A stretch of DNA of 64,000 bases from NCBI RefSeq assembly GCF_001580615.1, contig NZ_LHZC01000045.1, positions 46,652-110,651 on the forward strand. Direction: 5' to 3'. Shown piece by piece: positions 45,933 to 56,172 of the stretch. This DNA is from Acetobacter malorum (GTDB lineage: Bacteria > Pseudomonadota > Alphaproteobacteria > Acetobacterales > Acetobacteraceae). Position 1 is the stretch's first letter; every line of letters starts with the position of its first letter. The notes under the pieces were generated by a model. The model saw only the letters and a program-made list of their open reading frames with translations. It was not told the DNA's origin and did not search any database. The translations under genes and the position numbers were made by a program.

Positions 45933-47504
45933 ATGAACAATAATTGTTCTTTATCTGGAGCTTATTATAATGTTCAATGGATTAAAGATGTAATTGATTG
46001 TGCCTATAAGCATGATAGACGAATATTAGACGTTCCCAAAGGTAGTTTGCTGTTAGGGGATAATTCAGATTCATTAATGCAGAGCCTGCAACGCGTCATA
46101 TTGCGCGGCAGTGCCCGTATGTCAGGAGCACGCGAAAAGACCTGTCATCCAGAGCATTTGGCCTTTCCCAGATTATTTAGGCCAACTCTGCAAGCTCAAC
46201 ATTTGAAAAATTTCCGAAAAAAAATTTCTGAAAATAAAGAAATAAAATGGGTTTTTTCAGGGGATAGTATTCTTTCTATTGGAGCAGATATTGTCTCCCC
46301 ATCAGAGTCTCCTGTATATACATGGAGTGATGAAATAAAAAGACAAAATTTTGGTGCAAAAATAAATTTTTACAATTTGTCTATTCCAGCAACACGATGG
46401 GATGACATGGCATCAGATACAGAATGTCCGGCATGGTGGCCTGCGTCGCAGGGAATATTGTGGTTAGATTATATTATTGGTTTGAAACCAGATGTCATGG
46501 TGTTTTGGTTTGGTGGTAATGATTCAGAAAACATAAATCCATCTGCGATGGATCTTATAATAGGGCGGATTGAAAAAGAACTGCCTGGTTGTGATATATT
46601 GCTTTGCGTTACTTATCTTCCGTCTTCTGGAACTCCAGAGCATGGTTATGCAACGGTAGAAGGCCAGCATGGGCGTATGATTTCTCAGAATTATACGCGT
46701 AGTTATGCTGCATGGCGAGGGAAAGGGTTTTTAGATTTCGGACGCTGGCATCGTATGGTTCGAGATGGGTATGATCCATGTGAAATGTCACTTACGCGAA
46801 TTGAGCCAAGCCTTAATAGTGATTTTCCGTCATTTGAAAAATTATATAAAACCCAAGATAAAAGATGGTTTTTCCCGACATGTGCGAATGATAATTTGGT
46901 ATATGCAAACCAATGCACTGATTGGGCGATAGGATTTTCTTTTTCTGAATTCGTTAGGAAATTTTCTTTTCCACTTTCTGGTCTCTCTTGTGATGCTCGT
47001 CCTAATAGATGTCATGTTACATTGGAAGAGGGGCGTATAGTGGTATTAGTTGAAAATGGAATTCCGGGAGACTGTCGAATAAAAGTAGACACGGAATTTT
47101 ATCCCAGAACAGACAGACCTTCATTCTTCTCTATTATTCTAAAGAATAATAGGTTAACCATTTCTACCCCCCATAATGATTGGAACCCTGATGCAGGCTC
47201 TGTAATATTAGGGGGAGGGTTCGTAGACATTTTTGATATGCATATTCCAAGATTTGGGGGGCGTTATCATCCATACTTAGAAACAGATACAGATCAAACT
47301 TTAACGGTTTATAATTTGTGTGTGGCTGATAGTTCAAGGGCTGATGGTGGATGTACACGTTTTATGCCGTGTATGAGTGATTTAGATTTATTCCAAAGAA
47401 GCTTCTCTGCTGGTGGATCCAATCAGTATCATCAGAATACTAATGGCGTAAGGGAGACGTTAGCTCCTGTAATCAGGCAAGAGAATTGGTGTGGATTATC
47501 ATAA
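45933..47504 (+). CDS. SGNH/GDSL-type hydrolase with C-terminal beta-rich domain
   Basis: The ATG at 45933 follows AGGAGAGG by 7 bases, giving 523 residues; the GTG at 45888 is less likely. FSGDSIL (S112) is block I and FGGND (N196, D197) block III of SGNH hydrolases; the expected DxxH is not exact, with DFGRWH (D268, H273) as candidate. Such enzymes add or remove acetyl or acyl groups on glycans. Residues about 330-510 are a beta-rich domain of unknown type. No signal peptide is seen. It closes the islet transcript. Confidence 0.7.
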   Translation: MNNNCSLSGAYYNVQWIKDVIDCAYKHDRRILDVPKGSLLLGDNSDSLMQSLQRVILRGSARMSGAREKTCHPEHLAFPRLFRPTLQAQHLKNFRKKISENKEIKWVFSGDSILSIGADIVSPSESPVYTWSDEIKRQNFGAKINFYNLSIPATRWDDMASDTECPAWWPASQGILWLDYIIGLKPDVMVFWFGGNDSENINPSAMDLIIGRIEKELPGCDILLCVTYLPSSGTPEHGYATVEGQHGRMISQNYTRSYAAWRGKGFLDFGRWHRMVRDGYDPCEMSLTRIEPSLNSDFPSFEKLYKTQDKRWFFPTCANDNLVYANQCTDWAIGFSFSEFVRKFSFPLSGLSCDARPNRCHVTLEEGRIVVLVENGIPGDCRIKVDTEFYPRTDRPSFFSIILKNNRLTISTPHNDWNPDAGSVILGGGFVDIFDMHIPRFGGRYHPYLETDTDQTLTVYNLCVADSSRADGGCTRFMPCMSDLDLFQRSFSAGGSNQYHQNTNGVRETLAPVIRQENWCGLS

Positions 47505-47535
47505 ATATGGATCAATAAAAATGAAAAATTTATGA

Positions 47536-47580
47536 ATTTATCGTAGAATAATACTCTTTCACTATTATTCTACGATAAAT
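47536..47580. terminator. 18-bp perfect inverted repeat at the islet edge (likely bidirectional terminator)
   Basis: ATTTATCGTAGAATAATA (47536-47553) pairs without mismatch with its complement at 47563-47580, around a 9-base loop. It lies between the convergent SGNH and glnK genes. The stem is AT-rich and lacks a strong T run, so it could also be an insertion boundary structure. Confidence 0.65.
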
Positions 47581-47586
47581 ATTTAT

Positions 47587-47925
47587 TTATAAAGCAGTAT
47601 CGCCAGTTTCTCGTGTTCTAATCCGGATAACGCGATTCAGCTCACTCACAAAAATTTTTCCATCACCAATTTTACCCGTGTGAGCGGTATCCAGGATGGC
47701 CTCAATGACCTGATCAGCCAGAGCATCGGAAACTGCAATCTCGACCTTGATCTTCGGGAGAAAACTGATCCGGTATTCTGCACCACGATAAATTTCTGTC
47801 TGGCCTTTCTGGCGTCCAAAACCTTTAACTTCAGAGACAGTCAGGCCCTGAATGCCAAGCGGGGCAAGAGCTTCACGGACATCATCAAGCTTGAAAGGCT
47901 TTATAATCGCGGTCACCAGCTTCAT
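47587..47925 (-). CDS. glnK: Nitrogen regulatory protein PII (GlnK)
   Basis: The 112 residues are the standard PII length. MKLVTAIIKPFKLDDV, GFGRQKG, the T-loop Tyr51 that is uridylylated, ISFLPKIKVEI and TGKIGDGKIFV are all present. PII senses 2-oxoglutarate and ATP/ADP and plugs AmtB. The start at 47925 gives the normal N-terminus; the TTG three codons upstream is rejected. The gene precedes amtB on the same strand, as in glnK-amtB operons, but is cut off from it by the islet. Confidence 0.95.
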   Translation of the reverse strand: MKLVTAIIKPFKLDDVREALAPLGIQGLTVSEVKGFGRQKGQTEIYRGAEYRISFLPKIKVEIAVSDALADQVIEAILDTAHTGKIGDGKIFVSELNRVIRIRTRETGDTAL

Positions 47926-48150
47926 GAGATCCAAATCCTTGCTCTTTTTGCTGGCTGAAGGGCGCAGAAAGCAGCCAGCATTCAGCCTCTATATAAATCT
48001 TGTATGCGCAAATATGCCAGATTTTTGGCGGGTTGACGAGCCTCCCTCTCTGGCCTTTCTGCCGGGGTGGGATAAAAGGAGAGTGGTTTTTTGCTCGTGG
48101 CCAGTTTTCAGGCCTTTGTCAGCGGGCACTGTGTATGAGGGATAACGTCA

Positions 48151-49404
48151 ATGGCTGCCACGTCTGCATCTGCTGTTCAGAATGCTGTCACGTCTTCGCA
48201 TCCGCCCGTGCAGGATGTCGATGTGTGCATTATCGGAGCTGGCCCTGTAGGGGGCTCTCTGGCGTGTCGCCTGGCTGTGGAAGGTATACGGGTTGCGATT
48301 GTTGACCGTGCCGATCTGCCGCCCATGGAACATCCTGATTTTGATGGTCGGGCGTATGCCATTGCCGCTGGCCCCAAAAAGCTTCTGGAAGAAGCGGGTA
48401 TCTGGGATGTCCTGCCGCTTCCTGCGGGGCCGATTGAAGATATTCTCGTAACAGATGGCCGGCCGGGTGAGCCCGCTTCTTCTCTGTTTCTGGAATTCAC
48501 GCGGGAAGATGCGCATCAGCCTTTTGGCTGGATGGTTGAGGCGCGGGCCTTGCGTGTCGCGTTGAATTCCCAGCTTCATACGACGCCGAACATTACGGTG
48601 CTGGCCCCTGCAGAAGCTAAAGTAGTCAGAAAGGCGGAAGGTGCCGAGATCCATCTGAAGGACGGCCGCTCATTCAAGGCCTCTTTGGTGGTAGCCGCTG
48701 ATGGCCGCAAAAGCCGTTTGCGTTCTGAGGCAGGTATTCCGCTGACAAAGCTGTCTTATGGACAAACGGCCATTGTGTGCGCGATTGCCCATGAGTTTCC
48801 GCATGATAACGGGGCTTTGGAACATTTCCTGCCTGCGGGGCCGTTTGCACAGCTACCAATGGCCGGGACCGAGGAGCATCCTTATCTTTCCGCCATTGTC
48901 TGGAGTGATAAAGATGCTCTGGCTCAGCGTTTTGCTGATCTGCCCGATGAGATGTTCGCGCGCGAAGTCGAGCGGCGTATGGGCAGTAACCGGCTCGGAA
49001 AAGTAACCCCTGTCGGTCGCCGTTGGGTTTATCCTCTCTCTGCTCAATATGCTCAGCGTTATACAGATACGCGTCTGTTGCTGGTTGGGGATGCTGCACA
49101 TGGTATTCACCCGATTGCAGGGCAGGGGCTTAATCTGGGGTTCCGGGATATCATTGCCCTGAGCGATATTTTGCTGACCGCCCATGCCAAAGGTGAAGAT
49201 TTGGGAGCGCCCGCTCTGTTGGCGCGCTATCAGGCGCGCTGTCGCCCAGCTAATATGCTTATGCTTGCGGCGACGGATGCGCTTGATAGGCTGTTTAGCA
49301 ATGATAACCCGCTGATCCGACTGGCTCGTGACGTGGGGATTGCAGCCGTTCATCGCCTTCCCAGGTTAAGAAAGGCCTTTGTAAAGCACGCCATGGGGCT
49401 TTAA
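48151..49404 (+). CDS. ubiH: UbiH/UbiF/VisC/COQ6-type FAD hydroxylase (ubiquinone synthesis)
   Basis: The 417-residue protein has an FAD motif GAGPVGGSLA near residue 29, the family DGRAYAIA near 66, VVAADGRKSRLR near 175, and the late FAD site LLLVGDAAHGIHPIAGQGLNLGFRD split here near 302-325. It hydroxylates a ring position in ubiquinone synthesis; which position cannot be told. An N-terminal extension of about 20 residues is not conserved. It is divergent from glnK. Confidence 0.88.
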   Translation: MAATSASAVQNAVTSSHPPVQDVDVCIIGAGPVGGSLACRLAVEGIRVAIVDRADLPPMEHPDFDGRAYAIAAGPKKLLEEAGIWDVLPLPAGPIEDILVTDGRPGEPASSLFLEFTREDAHQPFGWMVEARALRVALNSQLHTTPNITVLAPAEAKVVRKAEGAEIHLKDGRSFKASLVVAADGRKSRLRSEAGIPLTKLSYGQTAIVCAIAHEFPHDNGALEHFLPAGPFAQLPMAGTEEHPYLSAIVWSDKDALAQRFADLPDEMFAREVERRMGSNRLGKVTPVGRRWVYPLSAQYAQRYTDTRLLLVGDAAHGIHPIAGQGLNLGFRDIIALSDILLTAHAKGEDLGAPALLARYQARCRPANMLMLAATDALDRLFSNDNPLIRLARDVGIAAVHRLPRLRKAFVKHAMGL

Positions 49405-49457
49405 AGCGAGACGATAACCGCAAAAGTCAGCTGCTTTCTGAAAGAAAGGACCTGCGT

Positions 49458-50309
49458 ATGAACAGGCCGCACGTGTCTTCTATCCTCTCCAGCCATTTTG
49501 ACGAATTCAGTCTGTGTTCGCCAAAACTGGAACTCCTGTGGCAGGAAATGGTTGAGCAGGCGTGTGTATGTCATGACCCGCTGGTACGGGGATTGCTGGC
49601 AACCGGAATACGAAGCCACGCAGATTTTGCCTCTGCGCTGGCGGCTTTGCTGGGACGAAAGCTTGGCGATAGGTCTGTTGCTGCAGATGCTCTGGCAGAG
49701 TTAGTGAAAGAAAGTTTTGACGCACAGCCAGAGATCGTCTGTGCCGCAGCAGCTGATATGGTGGCTATTCGTGAGCGTGACCCGGCATGCCCGGATTACG
49801 TGACGCCATTCTTGTTTTTCAAAGGTTTCCATGCGGTTCAGAGCTATCGGGTTGCGCATTGGCTTTGGTGTGCGGGGCGTCGGCACTTAGCTTTGCATTT
49901 GCAAAGTCGTGGCTCAGAGCTTTTTGGGGTGGATATTCACCCCGCAGCGCGTCTTGGGCGTCGTATTCTTTTTGACCACGGGACAGGCATTGTGGTGGGG
50001 GAAACGTCCATCATTGAGGACGATGTCTCCATCCTGCAGGAAGTGACTCTGGGTGGGACGGGGAAGCATTCGGGGGATCGGCATCCCAAAGTAAGGCGAG
50101 GGGTGTTGATCGGCGCAGGCGCAAAAGTGCTGGGAAATATTGAAGTTGGGGAAGGGGCGAAAATAGGGGCTGGTTCAATTGTTTTGGAATCGGTACCGCC
50201 CTTCACAACGGTGGTCGGCAATCCCGCACGGAAGGTCGGCACGAGGCATTCGGGCATGCCAGCCTTAAGCATGGACCAGATGCTTCCACCGATTGATTAC
50301 ATTATCTAA
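49458..50309 (+). CDS. cysE: Serine O-acetyltransferase
   Basis: The 283-residue protein has an N-terminal helical domain and a left-handed beta-helix of hexapeptide repeats: HPAARLGRRILFDHGTG, VVGETSIIEDDVSILQ, VTLGGTGK and VLIGAGAKVLGNIEVG. The His and Asp catalytic residues are in these runs. It makes O-acetylserine for cysteine synthesis. The chain ends in YII; a C-terminal Ile is what inserts into cysteine synthase to form the complex. A terminator follows directly. Confidence 0.95.
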   Translation: MNRPHVSSILSSHFDEFSLCSPKLELLWQEMVEQACVCHDPLVRGLLATGIRSHADFASALAALLGRKLGDRSVAADALAELVKESFDAQPEIVCAAAADMVAIRERDPACPDYVTPFLFFKGFHAVQSYRVAHWLWCAGRRHLALHLQSRGSELFGVDIHPAARLGRRILFDHGTGIVVGETSIIEDDVSILQEVTLGGTGKHSGDRHPKVRRGVLIGAGAKVLGNIEVGEGAKIGAGSIVLESVPPFTTVVGNPARKVGTRHSGMPALSMDQMLPPIDYII

Positions 50310-50310
50310 G

Positions 50311-50349
50311 AAAAAGCCCCCGTATCTTTGAGGATACGGGGGCTTTTTT
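50311..50349. terminator. Bidirectional terminator between cysE and the HAD gene
   Basis: A 16-bp perfect stem (50311-50326 with 50333-50348) flanked by A and T runs; it starts 1 bp after the cysE stop. Confidence 0.93.
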
Positions 50350-50350
50350 A

Positions 50351-52573
50351 TCAGGCCTTCTTGATGTGAAGTGGCATCATAGGCACTTCGTCACCATCCA
50401 GAATAAATTGTCTGACGCCATCCTGCGGCGCGATTTCCCGGAAACCGGCGCGCAGATACACTTCCCGGCAAGGGGTGTTGTCAGGCGTTTCTTTGATTGT
50501 GGCCGTGATGTCTGTTTCACCCGTACGGGCGGAGCGTAGAAGTTTGACAGCTTCCGCAACGACAAACTCTTCGACTTCCATACCCAGAACACGGCAACTC
50601 ATCACGTATTGCGTGATTTCTGTGCCTTTCAGGTAAAGGACACCAACAAGCCCATATTCGGTGAATTTATCTTTGACCTTGAACGCAAGAATTTTTCCGT
50701 CAGTCTTCAGGAAATCAGCGATGTTTTCAAAAGACCAGCGTTGGCCGTTCGTGTTGAACTGATTGGTCTTGTTGGTCAGTTCGAGGGCGCGACCAAATTC
50801 AGGCTGATCGGTGCTGGTGATGTTGATGAACGAGACCTCGCAGTGAAGAGAGGCAAGGAATTCAGACCTATCCATTGTGGAACGGGTTTCTTCGCGCTCA
50901 ATCTGGCCGCGGATCATTTCTTCACGCTTGCCAGATTCTTCTGTCATACGTGCAATCTGAGTCTCAGCAGACCAGAGGAGAATACGGCGCGTCAGATAAG
51001 GATTGCCGCCGATAACCCGAACATCCGGCAGAGCAGACGCAACAGCAGCACGCTCTACAGGGTTGTCATCAACAAAAACCACACTCTTTGGCTTAATGTT
51101 GAACTCTTTACAGATTTCAGAAATATTCTGGGCTTTTGGCGTCCAGTTGATTTTGACGGACGAGAAGTCGTCCAGTGAAATCAGCTTGGGCTCAATAACA
51201 TCGTCCCATCTGTTCTTAACGTATTCATAGTCATTTTTAGAGCAGATCGCGACAAGGATGCCGCGGGCCCGCAGGTAGTGAATGGCTTCCCAGATCCCGA
51301 GCGGCCACCCGTCAGTCCGGGGCCAAGGCTGTGCTTCCGGGCGATAATGTTCGGCAATCTGGCCACGCCACAGCGTGTTATCCAGGTCAAACACCACCGC
51401 CTTAACCTGATCCACCTGCTTTGTGGTCCGGTAAGCCGTGACCATCTGACGGAAGATAGCATCAAGGAATGCATCTTTTTTAACAGGATAAACTGTTTCC
51501 AGAGGAGGAATAGGCTCGTTTCTGGCAATGGAGCCAAAATCATCCCAATCCTGATAGGTCACAGCGCCATGCGAATAGAAATAAACGAGGTCATCCAAAA
51601 TGTAACGTTTACCAATTGTTGATGCGACGGCGTCAACATTCAGAAGGTACGCGTTCTTATAGCTGGCGACTTTTTCGTTCAGATAGTCATTCAGTCGCTG
51701 AACAATCGTTGCCAGATCATTGTTGCTGCCGCGTTCATACATGCTGGACGCGGTGCTCATCTGCGGCACAATGAAATTGGAGACGAATGTCAGCAGGCCA
51801 TGTCGCTCATTGTAGATCATCGCGCTGGAAAGCATGGCATCAATGATGCTGTAAGCGTCCTGCAGGATGGTCTTGGTAAAGCCTTCCTCGTTAAAACGAA
51901 AACCCCAGATTACGCGGTCGCTCAATACAGAGCGGAGCGGGATCTGCAGGTACTGAAAGTCGTAGTCCAAGACAGGCGAGGGGGGCGCTTCAGGAAGAAC
52001 ACTGACGAAATTATAGGGGATATAATCAAATGTCGTTTCAGGGTGCCGTGTCTGAAGCTGCTCATGGTAAAGCGCGGTCAGGCAGGAACCAACCAATAGC
52101 ACTTTCCCGACTTTTACGTTTGTAACTTCAAGGTCAGACGGGAACAGAAATTCAGCATCTGACAGGCCCGTTGGTAAGGGTGAAGGTACAGCTTCAGGCG
52201 ATGGGGCAGGCTCTGCTACAGTCTGGGGGTGTTGCTCTGGGGAGAGCTGAGGCAGATTCTGTTTCAGAATAAAGCGTGTTTCAGGAGCAGAAGGATGCTC
52301 CAAAATTATATTTATGCGTCCTTCAGGATCTCTGAAAGCTTCAATGGAGCGCCACATCAAAGAGCCGTCTTCTCCTAAAATAAGGAGACGGTAATTTTCT
52401 ATACGCCAGGAACGTTCATTATGGTGATGATAGCCATCTATTTTTCCATTAGGACTAAGGATAAATGATTCTGTTAGAAAAAAATCACCAAGCGGACCAA
52501 ACGACCATGTGCCCTCTGTAAGAGGAGGGGAAATATTTTTGGGAGGCCCTTGGAAATCTTTTGTTTCAATCAT
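50351..52573 (-). CDS. FkbH-like HAD-IIIC protein with SGNH-like and GNAT-like domains
   Basis: The 740 residues fall into parts: 20-110, a beta-rich domain with SFILSPNGKIDGYHHHNERSW split over 36-56; a Pro-rich linker (about 110-140); an SGNH-like region with LLVGSCLTALYH (159-170); the HAD domain with VFDLDNTLW (394-402), AICSKND and VVFVDDNPVERA; and a GNAT-like C-terminus (about 570-735). This is the FkbH plan, which loads glyceryl units onto carriers or otherwise activates a three-carbon unit. The first domain is unusual. A role in modifying a glycan or lipid is inferred, not shown. Confidence 0.8.
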   Translation of the reverse strand: MIETKDFQGPPKNISPPLTEGTWSFGPLGDFFLTESFILSPNGKIDGYHHHNERSWRIENYRLLILGEDGSLMWRSIEAFRDPEGRINIILEHPSAPETRFILKQNLPQLSPEQHPQTVAEPAPSPEAVPSPLPTGLSDAEFLFPSDLEVTNVKVGKVLLVGSCLTALYHEQLQTRHPETTFDYIPYNFVSVLPEAPPSPVLDYDFQYLQIPLRSVLSDRVIWGFRFNEEGFTKTILQDAYSIIDAMLSSAMIYNERHGLLTFVSNFIVPQMSTASSMYERGSNNDLATIVQRLNDYLNEKVASYKNAYLLNVDAVASTIGKRYILDDLVYFYSHGAVTYQDWDDFGSIARNEPIPPLETVYPVKKDAFLDAIFRQMVTAYRTTKQVDQVKAVVFDLDNTLWRGQIAEHYRPEAQPWPRTDGWPLGIWEAIHYLRARGILVAICSKNDYEYVKNRWDDVIEPKLISLDDFSSVKINWTPKAQNISEICKEFNIKPKSVVFVDDNPVERAAVASALPDVRVIGGNPYLTRRILLWSAETQIARMTEESGKREEMIRGQIEREETRSTMDRSEFLASLHCEVSFINITSTDQPEFGRALELTNKTNQFNTNGQRWSFENIADFLKTDGKILAFKVKDKFTEYGLVGVLYLKGTEITQYVMSCRVLGMEVEEFVVAEAVKLLRSARTGETDITATIKETPDNTPCREVYLRAGFREIAPQDGVRQFILDGDEVPMMPLHIKKA

Positions 52574-52761
52574 TTTTACTTAACCTGCTTGTAATAAACG
52601 ATCTCTCAGGGTGGATTACCCACAAGAGGGCTTCTGACGCGTCTTTGAGGCATGGCTAAACCTCATTCTGGAAGAAGTATATCTCTCTGGGCGCTAGTTT
52701 GCCACGTGCTCCACTCATGAATTTTTCTGGCAGCAAGGGGATTGAGTTAAAATATCACGAA
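52574..52761. other. Leader region of the FkbH-like gene
   Basis: Together with the terminators at 52762-52847 this fills the 295 bp between two minus-strand genes. It should hold the promoter of the FkbH-like gene. Nothing else is seen. Confidence 0.35.
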
Positions 52762-52806
52762 ATAGAAAGGGCGGACGCGACTATAAGTCACATCCGCCCT
52801 TTCTAT
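52762..52806 (-). terminator. Terminator of groESL
   Basis: A 14-bp perfect stem (52762-52775 with 52793-52806) around a 17-base loop. A second hairpin (52819-52830 with 52836-52847, 12-bp stem) lies between it and the groEL stop. Confidence 0.8.
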
Positions 52807-52868
52807 GATATTTGTGAAATCGAAAGCTGAGTAGATCAGCTTTCGATCACGCAATCAGTGTGTAGGAC

Positions 52869-54530
<1,662 letters not shown>

Positions 54531-54569
54531 TCAGTTTATAAGGTCGAAAAGCGGATCAGCGCGTCACAC

Positions 54570-54863
54570 TCAGGCGGAAATCACGCCCAGAATGTCGCTT
54601 TCTTTCATGATCAGCAGCTCTTCGCCGTCGATCTTCACTTCTGTGCCGGACCATTTGCCGAACAGAACGCGGTCACCGGCCTTGACATCAAGCGCCACAA
54701 CCTGCCCCTGCTCGTTACGAGCGCCAGGACCTGCGGAAACGACTTCGCCTTCCATCGGCTTTTCTTTTGCCGTGTCAGGGATGATAATGCCGCCAACCGT
54801 CTTCTCTTCGCTTGCGAGACGACGAACGACTACTCGGTCGTGTAAAGGACGAAACTTCGTCAT
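54570..54863 (-). CDS. groES: 10 kDa co-chaperonin GroES
   Basis: From ATG 54863 the protein has 97 residues, the normal length. [13 protein letters not shown] opens it, [16 protein letters not shown] is the mobile loop that docks on GroEL, and [14 protein letters not shown] completes the family pattern. The 22 extra codons of the longer frame run into the leader and are rejected. It heads the groESL operon. Confidence 0.97.
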   Translation of the reverse strand: MTKFRPLHDRVVVRRLASEEKTVGGIIIPDTAKEKPMEGEVVSAGPGARNEQGQVVALDVKAGDRVLFGKWSGTEVKIDGEELLIMKESDILGVISA

Positions 54864-54958
54864 TATGGATCGCTCCACATTCTTTTTTGCTGCGGTGGCG
54901 CCCTTGTCAGGAAGCGACACCACCTGCATCTACCGCGCGTAATAAACGCCGCGTTGCG

Positions 54959-54985
54959 TTAGCACTCCCACCCCGGGAGTGCCAG
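54959..54985 (-). promoter_or_regulatory. CIRCE element (HrcA operator) of groESL
   Basis: TTAGCACTC-N9-GAGTGCCAG. The left arm matches the CIRCE consensus in full; the right arm differs at two positions. It overlaps the expected transcription start, so HrcA would repress groESL until heat shock. Confidence 0.92.
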
Positions 54986-54990
54986 AACAG

Positions 54991-55019
54991 GAGATAGGTT
55001 TGTCCTCCTCCTGAGTCAA
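54991..55019 (-). promoter_or_regulatory. Predicted groESL promoter
   Basis: On the minus strand TTGACT (55014-55019) and TATCTC (54991-54996) are 17 bases apart, placing the start of transcription at the CIRCE element. Confidence 0.65.
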
Positions 55020-55073
55020 GAAATGTGGAAAACTTTCTTCAACCTTTAATTTTCACTCACAGGGAGTCGCATC

Positions 55074-55799
55074 ATGGGACAAATCATCACACTTAAGGCT
55101 GCGGATGGGCACGAATTTTCAGCCTATGAAGCCGGCCATGCCGACATGCCCTATGCACTGGTTTTGGTGCAGGAAATTTTTGGCGTGAACAGCCATATCC
55201 GGCATGTGTGCGACACATTTGCCGAGCACGGTTTCCACGTTATTGCTCCCGCCTTGTTTGACCGTGCCGAGCCCGGCGTGGAGCTGGGCTACGAAAAAGC
55301 TGATATTCAGACAGGCCTCGCGCTGCGTAGCCGTATTCCGCTGTCGGAAACGCTGCTGGATCTGGAGGCGGCCTCGACTGCGCTGAACGCAGCAAAGGTT
55401 GGCATTATCGGCTATTGCTGGGGCGGCCTGCTGGCGTGGGAAGCGGCGTCTCAGACTAACAGCTTTGCGGTTGCTGTCGGCTGGTATGGGGCCGGCATTG
55501 CAGCACGTATTAGTGAGACTCCGCGCTGCCCTGTTCAGCTTCATTTTGGTGAAGCCGACACCACCATTCCACACACAGATGTGAGTACCATTCGCTCCGC
55601 TCATCCTGAGATTGAAATTTATATGTATGACGGAGCAGGGCACGGCTTTGGCTGCTCACAGCGGGCGTCGTTTGATCTGGATGCCTATGAACTGGCGCAG
55701 AAGCGCAGTGTTGCCTTTCTGGAAGCGCATCTGCGGTCCCATGCCGGACATGGAGCACCGGCAGAGGGTATTTTGATTGACAAGACCGCATCTTCGTGA
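55074..55799 (+). CDS. Dienelactone hydrolase family protein
   Basis: The 241-residue cytoplasmic alpha/beta hydrolase has the Cys nucleophile in IIGYCWGG (C115), Glu34 in VLVQEIFGV, Asp162 and His190 in GAGHGF, the Cys-Asp-His set of dienelactone hydrolases. The family cleaves cyclic lactones such as dienelactone; the true substrate here is unknown. GGGAG precedes the ATG. cspA follows 70 bp downstream. Confidence 0.9.
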   Translation: MGQIITLKAADGHEFSAYEAGHADMPYALVLVQEIFGVNSHIRHVCDTFAEHGFHVIAPALFDRAEPGVELGYEKADIQTGLALRSRIPLSETLLDLEAASTALNAAKVGIIGYCWGGLLAWEAASQTNSFAVAVGWYGAGIAARISETPRCPVQLHFGEADTTIPHTDVSTIRSAHPEIEIYMYDGAGHGFGCSQRASFDLDAYELAQKRSVAFLEAHLRSHAGHGAPAEGILIDKTASS

Positions 55800-55869
55800 C
55801 CCGATAAGTACATCCTGTAACCGGTCATATGGTTGTCCGGTAGGAGATATCAGGGAAAGTTACCCGCCT

Positions 55870-56073
55870 ATGCCGACCGGTACAGTTAAATGGTTTAATG
55901 CCACTAAAGGCTTTGGTTTCATCGCACCTGACGATGGGGGCAAGGATGTCTTCGTTCATATCACAGCTGTGCAGGCTGCTGGTCTGCGTGGTCTGAATGA
56001 GAACGAGAAAGTCTCATACGAACTCGTGACCGAGCGTGGTAAAGTTGCCGCGACTGAACTTAAGCCGATCTAA
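55870..56073 (+). CDS. cspA: Cold shock protein (CspA family)
   Basis: The 67-residue protein is a single cold-shock domain: [16 protein letters not shown] (RNP1 KGFGFI) and DVFVHI (RNP2). It binds single-stranded RNA and DNA. The longer frame from 55777 overlaps the dienelactone hydrolase gene and adds nothing like a cold-shock domain. Which member of the Csp set it is cannot be told. Confidence 0.94.
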   Translation: MPTGTVKWFNATKGFGFIAPDDGGKDVFVHITAVQAAGLRGLNENEKVSYELVTERGKVAATELKPI

Positions 56074-56172
56074 GTCGGCTTAAGACGAAGGGCCTAAAAG
56101 CCCGGACGTGCGTTTTGGTCTGCCTGTTTGGTCTGCTTATTGGGGTCCAGCTGGCAGCCGGACTGCGCGATT

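Larger units (their letters stand above)
42720..47586. mobile_element. AT-rich glycan islet inserted between glnK and amtB
   Basis: This block is visibly much poorer in G and C than both flanks and holds three plus-strand genes for glycan synthesis or modification. The flanking amtB and glnK are on the minus strand in their usual operon order. No transposase or integrase is present, so the mode of entry is unknown. A long perfect inverted repeat sits at the right edge. The left edge is approximate. Confidence 0.7.

Noticed and set aside
47926..48150. Sigma-54 promoter before glnK
   Set aside because: The best candidate has GG and GC nine rather than ten bases apart.
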